DNA of 40,151 nucleotides from Acetobacteraceae bacterium. GTDB taxonomy: Bacteria; Pseudomonadota; Alphaproteobacteria; Acetobacterales; Acetobacteraceae. The notes under the pieces were generated by a model. The model was not told where the DNA came from and ran no database searches. It saw nothing but the letters and a program-made list of their open reading frames with translations. Numbering within the stretch: position 1 is the first letter of the stretch; every line of letters begins with the position of its first letter. The position numbers were made by a program, and so were the translations under genes. Below are positions 25,932-33,310 of this stretch, in pieces. The DNA lies in NCBI GenBank assembly GCA_027487385.1, contig JAIYDS010000225.1:1-40151 (forward strand). The letters run 5' to 3'.

Positions 25932-26890
25932 TATTGCGGCTCGACGCCGGCGATGCGCACCAGCTCGCCCCAACTCGCCAGTTGCGTGCGGATGTATTGG
26001 CCGAATTGCTCGGGCGTCTGGGTGAAGGGCAGGAAGCCGAGCTGGCGCAGCCGGGCCACCACCGCCTCGTCCCGCAAGGCACCGTTCAAGGCGGCATTCC
26101 AGCGCTGCACCACGGGCTCAGGCGTGCCGGCCGGCGCCGAGAGGCCGAACCAGACATTGATGTCATAGCCGGGGATGACCTCAGCCACCGGCGGCACCTC
26201 GGGCGCGAGCGGCGTGCGGGTGCCGGCGGATTGCGCGATGCCGCGCACGCGGCCGCCCTGCGCTTGCGCCAGGCCATTGGCGAAATCGGTGAAGGTGCAG
26301 TCGATGCGGCCGGCCCCCACCTCGGTCAACGCCTCGGCGCCGCCGCGATAGGGCACGGCCGTCAGGCGCACGCCGGCGCGGCGCGCCATCACCTCGGTCA
26401 TGATCAGGGCGCTGGCATTGCCGTGGCTGAAGGTCAGCTCGCCCGGGCGGGCGCGGGCGCGATCGAGGAACTGCGCCAGGTTCATGTCCGGCGCCTGGTT
26501 CGGCACGACGAGCAGATAGGGCGCCTCGGCGATGGCGCCGATATGGGTGAAATCCCGCACGGGATCGAAGGGCAGGCGGCGGATGATGTGCGGATTCACC
26601 GAGGCCGCGCTGGTGCTGATGATCAGCACCGTATTGCCGTCGGGGGCTGCCTGCTGCACGGCGATGGTGCCCACCGTGCCATTCCCGCCCGCGCGATTGT
26701 CCACCACCACGGGCTGGCCCAGGCGCTGGCCCAGCGGCTCGGCCAGCAGCCGCGCCAGCACATCCGTCAGGCTGCCGGCGGGGAAGGCGACGACGAGGCG
26801 CAAGGGCCGGTCCGGCCAGGACTGCGCCAGGGCCGGGGCGGCGAGCGAAAGCAGGGGCGCGGCCAGCAATGCGCGGCGGTAGGGCTGCAT
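25931..26890 (-). CDS. Bug/TctC-type tripartite tricarboxylate receptor, copy 4
   Basis: A 319-residue Bug receptor, first gene of the minus-strand operon. The signal peptide is MQPYRRALLAAPLLSLAAPALAQ. The body has RPLRLVVAFPAGSLTDVLAR, VVDNRAGGNGTVGTIAVQQA, APDGNTVLIISTSAASVNPH, TAVPYRGGAEALTEVGAGR and a C-terminal FGQYIRTQLASWGELVRIAG. GGAGG lies 6 bases before ATG. A second Bug closes the operon, so two receptors bracket the regulator and enzymes. It probably binds the inducer acid or the pathway substrate. Confidence 0.93.
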   Translation of the reverse strand: MQPYRRALLAAPLLSLAAPALAQSWPDRPLRLVVAFPAGSLTDVLARLLAEPLGQRLGQPVVVDNRAGGNGTVGTIAVQQAAPDGNTVLIISTSAASVNPHIIRRLPFDPVRDFTHIGAIAEAPYLLVVPNQAPDMNLAQFLDRARARPGELTFSHGNASALIMTEVMARRAGVRLTAVPYRGGAEALTEVGAGRIDCTFTDFANGLAQAQGGRVRGIAQSAGTRTPLAPEVPPVAEVIPGYDINVWFGLSAPAGTPEPVVQRWNAALNGALRDEAVVARLRQLGFLPFTQTPEQFGQYIRTQLASWGELVRIAGVEPQ

Positions 26891-26901
26891 GTTTCCTCCA
26901 G

Positions 26902-26952
26902 CGCCTGTCGTCAGGCGTTCGTATATGCAAACAGCCTAGGTGTTTGCGAACG
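26902..26952. promoter_or_regulatory. Candidate IclR operator in the divergent Bug / acyl-CoA dehydrogenase region
   Basis: GCAAACA (26927-26933), spacer GCCTAGG, TGTTTGC (26941-26947) form perfect 7-base arms. An outer CGTTCG (26916-26921) pairs with CGAACG (26947-26952). Next to it CGCCTG-TCGT-CAGGCG (26902-26917) is another inverted repeat. On the minus strand the palindrome falls between TTCGCA and ATATAC, a possible promoter with an 18-base spacer for the Bug-IclR operon. Binding by the local IclR is inferred from position. Confidence 0.55.
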
Positions 26953-26970
26953 CGAGCGTCAAGCGCCGCG

Positions 26971-26999
26971 TTGACGTCCGGCGCGCGCGGAAGCATCCT
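26971..26999 (+). promoter_or_regulatory. Candidate promoter of the acyl-CoA dehydrogenase / CoA-transferase operon
   Basis: TTGACG (26971-26976), 17-base spacer, CATCCT (26994-26999), followed by AAGGA and ATG at 27021. It lies just downstream of the palindrome at 26927-26947, so a bound regulator would sit about 25 bases upstream of the -35, an activator-like placement. Confidence 0.45.
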
Positions 27000-27020
27000 G
27001 GCCGCAAAGAAGGAAACGCC

Positions 27021-28187
27021 ATGGACTTCGCCCTCACCGATGAACAGGTCGCGATCCGCGAGCAGATCAACCGCATCTGCGCCGATTTCCCGGATGACTA
27101 CTGGCTCGCGCGGGACCGCGAGGGCGTCTTCCCGCATGATTTCCACGCGGCCATGGCGGCGGGCGGCTGGCTCGGCATCGCCATGCCGGTGGAATATGGC
27201 GGCGGCGGCCTCGGCATCTTCGAGGCGGCCTTGATGATGGAGGCCATCGCGGCCTCGGGCGCCTGCATGTCCGGCGCTTCGGCGCTGCATATGAACATCT
27301 TCGGGCTGAACCCGGTCATCGTCTTCGGTACGGAGGCGCAGAAGCGGCGCTTCCTGCCGCCGCTCATCGCGGGCCAGGACAAGCCTTGCTTCGCCGTGAC
27401 CGAGCCCGATGTCGGCCTCAACACCACCCAGCTCAAGACGCGCGCCGAGCGCCGCAATGACGGCTATGTGGTGCATGGCCAGAAGATGTGGATCTCGACC
27501 GCCCAGGTGGCGAACAAGATGCTGCTGCTGGCCCGCACCACGCCGCTCGACCAGGTGCGCCGCAAGACCGATGGGCTCACGCTGTTCTACACCGAGATCG
27601 ACCGCAGCAAGGTGGAGATCCGCCTCATCGAGAAGATGGGCCGCCACGCCGTGGATTCGAACATGGTCTTCTTCGACGGCTTCGAAATCCCGATGGAGGA
27701 CCGCATCGGCGAGGAAGGCCAGGGCTTCCACGCCATCCTGCACGGCATGAACCCCGAGCGGATCCTGATTGCCGCCGAGGCCGTGGGCATTGGCCGCGCA
27801 GCCCTGCGCAAGGCCTCGCAATACGCGAAGGATCGCCGCGTCTTCGGCCGCCCCATCGGCCAGAACCAGGCGATCCAGCATCCGCTCGCGCGCAACTGGG
27901 CCGAGCTGGAAGCCGCCGAGCTGATGGTCTGGAAGGCGGCCAGCCTGTACGACGCGGGCCGCGAATGCGGCGCCGAAAGCAATGCGGCCAAGTACCTCGC
28001 GGCCGAAGCCGGCTTCCGCGCCTGCGAGACGGCGGTGATGACGCATGGCGGCATGGGCTACGCGCAGGAATACCACGTCGAGCGCTATCTGCGCGAAAGC
28101 CTGATCCCGCGCATCGCCCCCGTCTCGCGCGAGCTGATTCTGTCCCACATCGCCGAGCGCGTTCTCGGCCAGCCGAAATCCTATTGA
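27021..28187 (+). CDS. Acyl-CoA dehydrogenase
   Basis: A 388-residue full-length acyl-CoA dehydrogenase. Segments are MDFALTDEQVAIREQINRIC, GWLGIAMPVEYGGGGLG, CFAVTEPDVGLNTTQLKT, GQKMWISTAQVANKML, RRVFGRPIGQNQAIQHPLA and HGGMGYAQEYHVERYLRE. Glu246 in NPERILIAAEA occupies the isovaleryl/long-chain-type base position. The P. aeruginosa itaconate cluster also contains an acyl-CoA dehydrogenase, so a methylsuccinyl/itaconyl-type substrate is possible but unproven. AAGGA precedes ATG 27021; an in-frame extension upstream to 26940 crosses the promoter and is rejected. Confidence 0.94.
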   Translation: MDFALTDEQVAIREQINRICADFPDDYWLARDREGVFPHDFHAAMAAGGWLGIAMPVEYGGGGLGIFEAALMMEAIAASGACMSGASALHMNIFGLNPVIVFGTEAQKRRFLPPLIAGQDKPCFAVTEPDVGLNTTQLKTRAERRNDGYVVHGQKMWISTAQVANKMLLLARTTPLDQVRRKTDGLTLFYTEIDRSKVEIRLIEKMGRHAVDSNMVFFDGFEIPMEDRIGEEGQGFHAILHGMNPERILIAAEAVGIGRAALRKASQYAKDRRVFGRPIGQNQAIQHPLARNWAELEAAELMVWKAASLYDAGRECGAESNAAKYLAAEAGFRACETAVMTHGGMGYAQEYHVERYLRESLIPRIAPVSRELILSHIAERVLGQPKSY

Positions 28188-29413
28188 GCCTCGACCTCAC
28201 CGCCCATATCCGCCCTGGAGACCACATCCTCTGGGGCCAGGTGACGGGCGAACCGCCGAGCCTGGTGGAGGCGCTGGTGGAGCAGCGCGCGGCGCTCGGT
28301 GGCGTGACGGTCTTCCTCGGCACCGGCTTGGCGCGCGTGTTGCGGTCAGAACATGCGGACCACATCGCCATGCGCGGCCTGGGCGGGCTGGGCACCTTCC
28401 GCGCGCTGGCGAGTGCGGGCGTGCTGGAAATTCTGCCCATCCATGGCGGCCAGGTGCATCGGATGATCGCGGAAGGGCGCATCCGCTGCGATGTGGCGCT
28501 GCTGCTGCTGCCGCCCGCCGATGCGGCGGGCACCCACAGCCTCGGCCCCTGCCTGGACTACATGGATGCGGCGATTGCGCGCGCGCGGACCGTCATCGCG
28601 GAGATCAGCCCCGAAGTGCCCGACACGGGCGGGCATGCGCGCATCCCGGCCGCGCGCCTTGATGCCGTGCTGCACAGCACGCGGCCACCACACCTTCTGC
28701 CCCGCGCCGAGCCCAATGCGGTGGAGCGCGCCATCGGCGCCCATATCGCAGCCCTGATTCCGGATGGCGCCACGCTCCAGACCGGCCTGGGTGCCCTGCC
28801 CGAGGCGGTGCTGGCGGCCCTGGCGAGCCATCGCGATCTCGGCCTGCATTCCGGCATCCTGGGCGATGGCGCCATGGCGCTGATGTTGGCGGGCGTGATC
28901 ACCAACGCGCGCAAGCCGTTGGATGCGGGCGTCAGCGTCACCACCACCCTCGTCGGCAGCGCGGCGCTGCATCGCTTCGCGCATCGCAATCCGGCGGTGG
29001 CGCTCAAGCCCTCCTCCTACACGCACAATGAAGTGGTGCTGGCGCGGTTCCCGGCCCTCTTCGCCATCAATGCGGCGGCGGAAGTGGACCTCACAGGCCA
29101 GGTGAATGCCGAGCGCATCGGCCGCAACATCATCGGCGGCGTGGGCGGCCAGGCGGATTTCGCCCGCGCCGCCGCACGTTCCCCGGGTGGCGCTTCCATG
29201 ATCGCGCTGCCGGCCACCGCCTCGGATGGCTCAAGCCGCATCGTGGCCAGGCTCTCCGGCCCCGTCACCACGCCGCGCGCGGATGTGGATGTCATCGTCA
29301 CCGAACATGGCGTGGCCGATCTGCGCGGTGCCTCCGAGCGGGAGCGCGCGCGCCGCATCCTCGCCATCGCCGCCCCCGCCGCGCGTGAGAGCCTGAAGGA
29401 GAACCTCCGATGA
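28184..29413 (+). CDS. Acetyl-CoA hydrolase/transferase family CoA-transferase (RipA/4-hydroxybutyrate CoA-transferase-like)
   Basis: A 409-residue family I-type CoA-transferase. The N-terminal half begins LDLTAHIRPGDHILWGQVTGEPPSLVEAL. The C-terminal half has GLGALPEAVLAAL, LHSGILGDGAMALM, the KPSSYTHNEVVLARF segment, the glycine-rich NIIGGVGGQADFARA, and the closing EHGVADLRGASERERARRIL. It would move CoA between acetyl- or succinyl-CoA and a carboxylate through a glutamyl thioester. The TTG start overlaps the dehydrogenase stop (TTGA) and no better start exists. RipA, the itaconate CoA-transferase of Yersinia, belongs to this family. Confidence 0.9.
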   Translation: MSLDLTAHIRPGDHILWGQVTGEPPSLVEALVEQRAALGGVTVFLGTGLARVLRSEHADHIAMRGLGGLGTFRALASAGVLEILPIHGGQVHRMIAEGRIRCDVALLLLPPADAAGTHSLGPCLDYMDAAIARARTVIAEISPEVPDTGGHARIPAARLDAVLHSTRPPHLLPRAEPNAVERAIGAHIAALIPDGATLQTGLGALPEAVLAALASHRDLGLHSGILGDGAMALMLAGVITNARKPLDAGVSVTTTLVGSAALHRFAHRNPAVALKPSSYTHNEVVLARFPALFAINAAAEVDLTGQVNAERIGRNIIGGVGGQADFARAAARSPGGASMIALPATASDGSSRIVARLSGPVTTPRADVDVIVTEHGVADLRGASERERARRILAIAAPAARESLKENLR

Positions 29414-30624
29414 CCGATCAACCCGGACGCGGCTTCGGTGCCCTGGCCGGCCTCAAGGTGCTGGACCTGACTTCCGTGCTGATGGGCCCCTTCTGCACCC
29501 AGATCCTCGCCGATCACGGCGCCGAGGTGATCAAGGTGGAAGGGCCCGAGGGCGACACCACGCGCGAGGTTCCGGTGATGCGCGCCCCGCGCGAGGGGGC
29601 CATGTTCCTCAACCTCAACCGCGGCAAGCGCGGCCTGGCGCTGGACCTGAAGCAGCCCGCCGCCCGCGCCGCCCTGCTGCGCCTGGTGGCCCAGGCCGAT
29701 GTCTTCGTGCATTCCATGCGCGCCGACGCCATCGCGCGCCTCGGCCTGACCTATGCCGAGGTGGCCGCGGCCAATCCACGCATCATCTACGCCAATGTCT
29801 ATGGCTTCTCGCGCCGCGGGCCCTATGCGCCGAATGCGGCCTATGACGACATCATCCAGGCGATCAGCGGCATGGCGGGCATCCAGGCACGGATGCAGGG
29901 CACGCCCAGCTATTCCGGCACGCTGGTGGCGGACAAGGTCTCGGGCCTCACCGTCCTCTATGCCATCCTGATGGCCCTGCTGCATCGCGGCCGCACCGGC
30001 GAGGGGCAGGAGATCGAAGTCGGCATGTTCGAGACCATGGCCAATTTCGTGCTGACCGATCACATCAATGGTGCGCTCTTCGACCCGCCGATGGGGCCGC
30101 CCGTCTATCCCCGCGCCGCCTCGCCCGAGCGGCGGCCCTATCGCACGCGGGATGGTTGGATCGCGGCGCTGGTCTATACCGACAAGCAATGGCGCGCCTT
30201 CTTCGACCTGATCGGCCACCCCGAATGGTCCAAAGATGCGCGCTTCGCCAGCTTCAACAGCCGCTCGCAGAACATCGACGCCTGCTATGGCCATGTGGCC
30301 GAAACACTGGCCACCCGCACCACGGCGGAATGGCTGGAGGGCTTCGAGCGCGCGGGCATTCCCGCCGCCCCGGTGAACAGCACGGAGGATGTGCTGCAAG
30401 ACCCGCATCTCGCCGCCACCGGTTTCTTCATCGACCAGGACACGCGGCATGGCCGCATGCGCTTTCCTGGCATGCCGGCCTGGTTCTCCCGCACGCCCGG
30501 CCAGGTCGAAGGGCCGGCGCCCGCGCATGGGGAGCATGGCCGCGCCGTGCTGGAAGAGGCGGGCTTCAGCCCCGCCGAGATCGAGGCGCTGGCGGCGAGT
30601 GGGAGTCTGATCCTGCCGAAGTGA
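29410..30624 (+). CDS. CaiB/BaiF family III CoA-transferase
   Basis: A 404-residue formyl-CoA-transferase-like protein. The N-terminal Rossmann part has GLKVLDLTSVLMGPFCTQIL and DHGAEVIKVEGPEGD. The catalytic Asp is expected at Asp175 in LVADKVSGLTVLYAIL, and the C-terminal part has APVNSTEDVLQDPHLAATGF. Such enzymes move CoA from succinyl- or acetyl-CoA to carboxylates without a free intermediate; P. aeruginosa Ict for itaconate is of this family. ATG overlaps the preceding stop (ATGA). Its last 59 bases overlap, tail to tail, the 3' end of the LacI gene on the other strand. Confidence 0.94.
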   Translation: MTDQPGRGFGALAGLKVLDLTSVLMGPFCTQILADHGAEVIKVEGPEGDTTREVPVMRAPREGAMFLNLNRGKRGLALDLKQPAARAALLRLVAQADVFVHSMRADAIARLGLTYAEVAAANPRIIYANVYGFSRRGPYAPNAAYDDIIQAISGMAGIQARMQGTPSYSGTLVADKVSGLTVLYAILMALLHRGRTGEGQEIEVGMFETMANFVLTDHINGALFDPPMGPPVYPRAASPERRPYRTRDGWIAALVYTDKQWRAFFDLIGHPEWSKDARFASFNSRSQNIDACYGHVAETLATRTTAEWLEGFERAGIPAAPVNSTEDVLQDPHLAATGFFIDQDTRHGRMRFPGMPAWFSRTPGQVEGPAPAHGEHGRAVLEEAGFSPAEIEALAASGSLILPK

Positions 30625-31636
30625 GACGGCGCGTCGAACCGCGCGCGATCAGCGTGCCGCGCAGGGTGATGGCCTCGTCCGGCAGGCCGGGATCAGCGAT
30701 GCGCGACGTCAGCAGGTCCAGGCCCCGCCGCACCATGGCGGTGAGCGGTTGCTCGAAACTCGTGATGCCGTAGGCGCCTCGCGCGGCCTCGGGGATGTTG
30801 TCGAAGCCGCTGACCGAGATCTCCTCCGGCACGCGCAGCCCGGCCTCGCGCAGCGCATCGAGCGCACCCATGGCGATGATGTCGCTCACGGCAAAGACGC
30901 AGTCCGGGCGCTGGGCGGGCGGCAGGGCCGCGATCTGCTGGCCGGCCGCATGCCCGCCCTCATAGATGTGGCGCCCATCGAAGCGGGCGGTGACAAGGCC
31001 GCCGCCCTCGGAAAACACCTCGGTGAAGCCGCGCTCACGGTCAATGCCGTTGGAGCTGGCGCCGCCGGTGTGGATGACGGCGGCGCGGCGATGCCCGGTG
31101 GCCAGCAGATGCTCCGCCATGCGCTGGCCACCTTCCAGATTGTCGCAGGAGACGGCGCTGGCATGCAGCCGCGGCACGCGGTTGATCATCACCACCGGCA
31201 CCGCATTGGCCGCGCAGATTTCCGCCGCGCGGGAGGACATGTCGGCCGAGGTGATCAGGCATCCATCCATCTGGTATTGCAGCAGCGCCTCGGTGGTGCG
31301 GTCCTCGATGGGGCCGGGGCCGGCGTGGAGGATGAGGAAGCGCAGGCCGCGCTCGGCGCTTTGCGCCACCACCTCCTCCAGCAGCATGGCGTAGAAGGGA
31401 TTGCTGCGGGGGCCGAGCACCAGGCCCAGCAGCCCGCTGCGCCCGGAGGAGAGGGTGCGGGCCAGCGCATTCGGCATGTAGCCCGCCTCCCGCGCCAGTT
31501 CCGCGATGCGCGAGCGCACTGCCTTGGAAATGCGCTCATCCCCCTTCAGCGCGCGCGACACGGTGGAGGCGGAGACGCCCGCGCTGCGGGAGAGCGTGAC
31601 GATCGTCGCGCGCGAGCGGCGGGTCGGGAGGTCCAT
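30566..31636 (-). CDS. LacI-family transcriptional regulator
   Basis: A 356-residue LacI/GalR regulator. The N-terminal helix-turn-helix and hinge are VTLSRSAGVSASTVSRALKG, followed by YMPNALARTLSSGRSGLLGL. The periplasmic-binding-protein-like effector domain has NPFYAMLLEEVV, HRRAAVIHTGG, CVFAVSDIIAMGALDALREA and ISVSGFDNIPEAARG. The 20-residue Ser/Arg/Pro tail encoded over the CoA-transferase 3' end is outside the usual fold. ATG 31636 has no Shine-Dalgarno, and its promoter predicts a leaderless transcript. It is divergent from the flavin monooxygenase operon and probably regulates it. Confidence 0.92.
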   Translation of the reverse strand: MDLPTRRSRATIVTLSRSAGVSASTVSRALKGDERISKAVRSRIAELAREAGYMPNALARTLSSGRSGLLGLVLGPRSNPFYAMLLEEVVAQSAERGLRFLILHAGPGPIEDRTTEALLQYQMDGCLITSADMSSRAAEICAANAVPVVMINRVPRLHASAVSCDNLEGGQRMAEHLLATGHRRAAVIHTGGASSNGIDRERGFTEVFSEGGGLVTARFDGRHIYEGGHAAGQQIAALPPAQRPDCVFAVSDIIAMGALDALREAGLRVPEEISVSGFDNIPEAARGAYGITSFEQPLTAMVRRGLDLLTSRIADPGLPDEAITLRGTLIARGSTRRLTSAGSDSHSPPAPRSRRG

Positions 31637-31642
31637 GCAGCG

Positions 31643-31672
31643 CGGGTAGCACGCGGGGGCGGGGCTGCGCAA
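31643..31672 (-). promoter_or_regulatory. Candidate leaderless promoter of the LacI-family gene
   Basis: On the minus strand, TTGCGC (31672-31667), 18-base spacer, TACCCG (31648-31643), then six bases to ATG 31636. Transcription starting 7 bases after the -10 would begin at the ATG. The layout copies that of the promoter at 14000-14029, with the same -35 and spacer. Confidence 0.42.
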
Positions 31673-31720
31673 ACGTCATCACAAATCCGGTTGCGTCTCC
31701 GGTGCTTGGGCGGCTTCAAG

Positions 31721-31846
31721 AAGAGCCTCCGGCGGCTGGGGCCACGGGCCCCAGACCCCATCAAATGTGGCGCAGCTCCAATGGCCAAGGGGAGTTCCAC
31801 AACAAATGGGGTCTGGGGCCCGTGGCCCCAGCCGCCGGAGGCTCTT
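31721..31846. repeat. Long inverted repeat with 41-base perfect arms (GCCTCCGGCGGCTGGGGCC family)
   Basis: Arms at 31721-31761 and 31806-31846 are exact reverse complements over 41 bases. Each holds the 19-base core and its own small hairpin (GGGGCC-ACG-GGCCCC). The 44-base loop can pair further (TGTGG with CCACA, CTCC with GGAG). Unlike the other copies it lies between divergent genes, inside the promoter region between lacI-type and monooxygenase genes, so termination at a gene end cannot be its role. The rest of the 299-base gap (31637-31935) holds the LacI promoter, the candidate operators at 31845-31878 and the monooxygenase leader. Confidence 0.88.
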
Positions 31847-31878
31847 TGTGCAACCGTATGCGCAAATTGTCTGGACAA
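31845..31878 (+). promoter_or_regulatory. Candidate operators upstream of the monooxygenase operon
   Basis: TTTGTGC (31845-31851) and GCGCAAA (31860-31866) form an inverted repeat with one mismatch and an 8-base spacer. It is followed at once by TTGTC-TG-GACAA (31867-31878). Both sit 60-90 bases before ATG 31936, with an A/T-rich CATAATTT shortly after that could include a -10. These are plausible sites for the divergent LacI regulator. A recognisable LacI central CG is present only within the first spacer. Confidence 0.35.
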
Positions 31879-31935
31879 GACTCGCAACCTCCCATAATTT
31901 CCCGCCCAACAAGACCTTCGAGGAAACCCATCCGA

Positions 31936-33294
31936 ATGACCGAGTCCCCGCGCCAGATGGCCATGGTTGGCTTCATGCAGGCGCAGAATTGCTCCATCGC
32001 CCCCGGCTCCTGGCGCCATCCGGCCAATGCGCTCGACTTCCTGACCCCCGACTATTTCCAGCGCATCGGCCGCGTGCTGGAGGATGGCAAGTTCCACCTC
32101 GCCTTCTTCGATGACCGCCTGGCGATGCCCGACATCTACGGCCATGACCATCGCGAAGCGGTGGAGAACGGCATTCGCGTGGTGAAGATGGACCCCATCT
32201 CCATCCTCACCGCCATTGGCTGCGCCACAAAAAATCTCGGCCTGGGCGCCACCTATTCCACCACCTATTACGAGCCCTTCCACGTGGCGCGCCTCTTTGC
32301 CACGCTGGACCTGATGACGCGCGGGCGTTCCGCCTGGAACATCGTCACCTCGCTCAATGATTCCGAGGCCGCGAATTTCGGCCGCTCCGAGCATCTCGAA
32401 CATGACAAGCGCTATGACCGCGCCGATGAATTCGTCGAATGCGTCATGGGCCATTGGGACAGTTGGGAAGAAGGCGCCATCATCGCCGACAAGGCGAGCG
32501 GCCGCTTCGCCGATGGCGCGCGCGTCCATGCGCTGAACTACGAGGGGAAGTATTTCCGCTCCAAGGGCCCGCTCTCCGTGCCGCGCTCGCCGCAGGGGCA
32601 TCCGGTGCTGATCCAGGCCGGGCAATCCGGCCGCGGCCGGCGCTTCGCCGGGCGCTGGGGGGAGCTGATCTTCGTGGTCTATCCCAATATCGAAGCCGGC
32701 CGGAAGCAATATGCCGACCTCAAGACCGCCGTGGCCGAAGCCGGGCGCGACCCGGAGAAGGTCTTCGTCGCCCCCGCCTGCTATGTCTGCGTCGGCGAGA
32801 CGCGCGCCATCGCGGAGGCCAAGCGCGAGGCGATCCTGGAGCTCTCCAAGCCGGTGGATGGCCTGGTGCTGCTCTCCGAGGTCACGAATTTCGACTTCGC
32901 CAGCAAGGATCTGGACAGCGAGTTCACCGATGAAGAGCTCCGGAAAATGTCCTGGACCGGCTTCAAGGACCGCGTGGTGATGCTGAGCGGCAAGCCCAAC
33001 CCGACCGTGCGGGACTTCGTGCATTTCTCCGGCCGCGGCACCATCAAGGAGTTTCCCAACTTCGTCGGCACGCCCAAGGATGTGGCGGACCAGATGGAAG
33101 AATGGTTCACCACCCGCGCCTGCGACGGCTTCGTGCTCGCCGCCACCCATACGCCCGGCGCCTTCGAGGATTTCACCCGCTTCGTGGTGCCCGAACTGCA
33201 GCGGCGCGGGCTGTATCACAAGGATTACGCCGGCCCGACGCTGCGGGAAAACCTGGGCCTGGCACGCCCCAACGCGCGCGACTGGCGCAAGTGA
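31936..33294 (+). CDS. Flavin-dependent monooxygenase, NtaA/SnaA/DszA family (LLM class)
   Basis: A 452-residue bacterial-luciferase-fold enzyme of the two-component FMNH2-dependent group. Typical segments are SWRHPANALDFLTPDYFQRI, KFHLAFFDDRLAMPDIYG, LGLGATYSTTYYEPFHVARL, FATLDLMTRGRSAWNIVTSL, HPVLIQAGQSGRGRRFAGRW and VPELQRRGLYHKDY. Relatives hydroxylate or cleave nitrilotriacetate, EDTA, dibenzothiophene sulfone and similar compounds using FMNH2 from a separate reductase, which is not encoded here. GAGGA lies 12 bases before ATG 31936. It heads a four-gene operon; the substrate is presumably the ligand of the adjoining Bug receptor. Confidence 0.93.
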   Translation: MTESPRQMAMVGFMQAQNCSIAPGSWRHPANALDFLTPDYFQRIGRVLEDGKFHLAFFDDRLAMPDIYGHDHREAVENGIRVVKMDPISILTAIGCATKNLGLGATYSTTYYEPFHVARLFATLDLMTRGRSAWNIVTSLNDSEAANFGRSEHLEHDKRYDRADEFVECVMGHWDSWEEGAIIADKASGRFADGARVHALNYEGKYFRSKGPLSVPRSPQGHPVLIQAGQSGRGRRFAGRWGELIFVVYPNIEAGRKQYADLKTAVAEAGRDPEKVFVAPACYVCVGETRAIAEAKREAILELSKPVDGLVLLSEVTNFDFASKDLDSEFTDEELRKMSWTGFKDRVVMLSGKPNPTVRDFVHFSGRGTIKEFPNFVGTPKDVADQMEEWFTTRACDGFVLAATHTPGAFEDFTRFVVPELQRRGLYHKDYAGPTLRENLGLARPNARDWRK

Positions 33295-33310
33295 ACAACG
33301 GAGAGACGAC

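Noticed and set aside
26181..28148. A 655-codon minus-strand open frame spanning a Bug gene, its promoter region and an acyl-CoA dehydrogenase
   Set aside because: Part runs through a Bug gene in a wrong frame and part is antisense to a conserved dehydrogenase; no family features.
31721..31846. Insertion sequence or MITE with terminal inverted repeats
   Set aside because: No transposase and no flanking target duplication could be found; the repeat-family reading explains the other copies better, though a MITE-like origin is not excluded.
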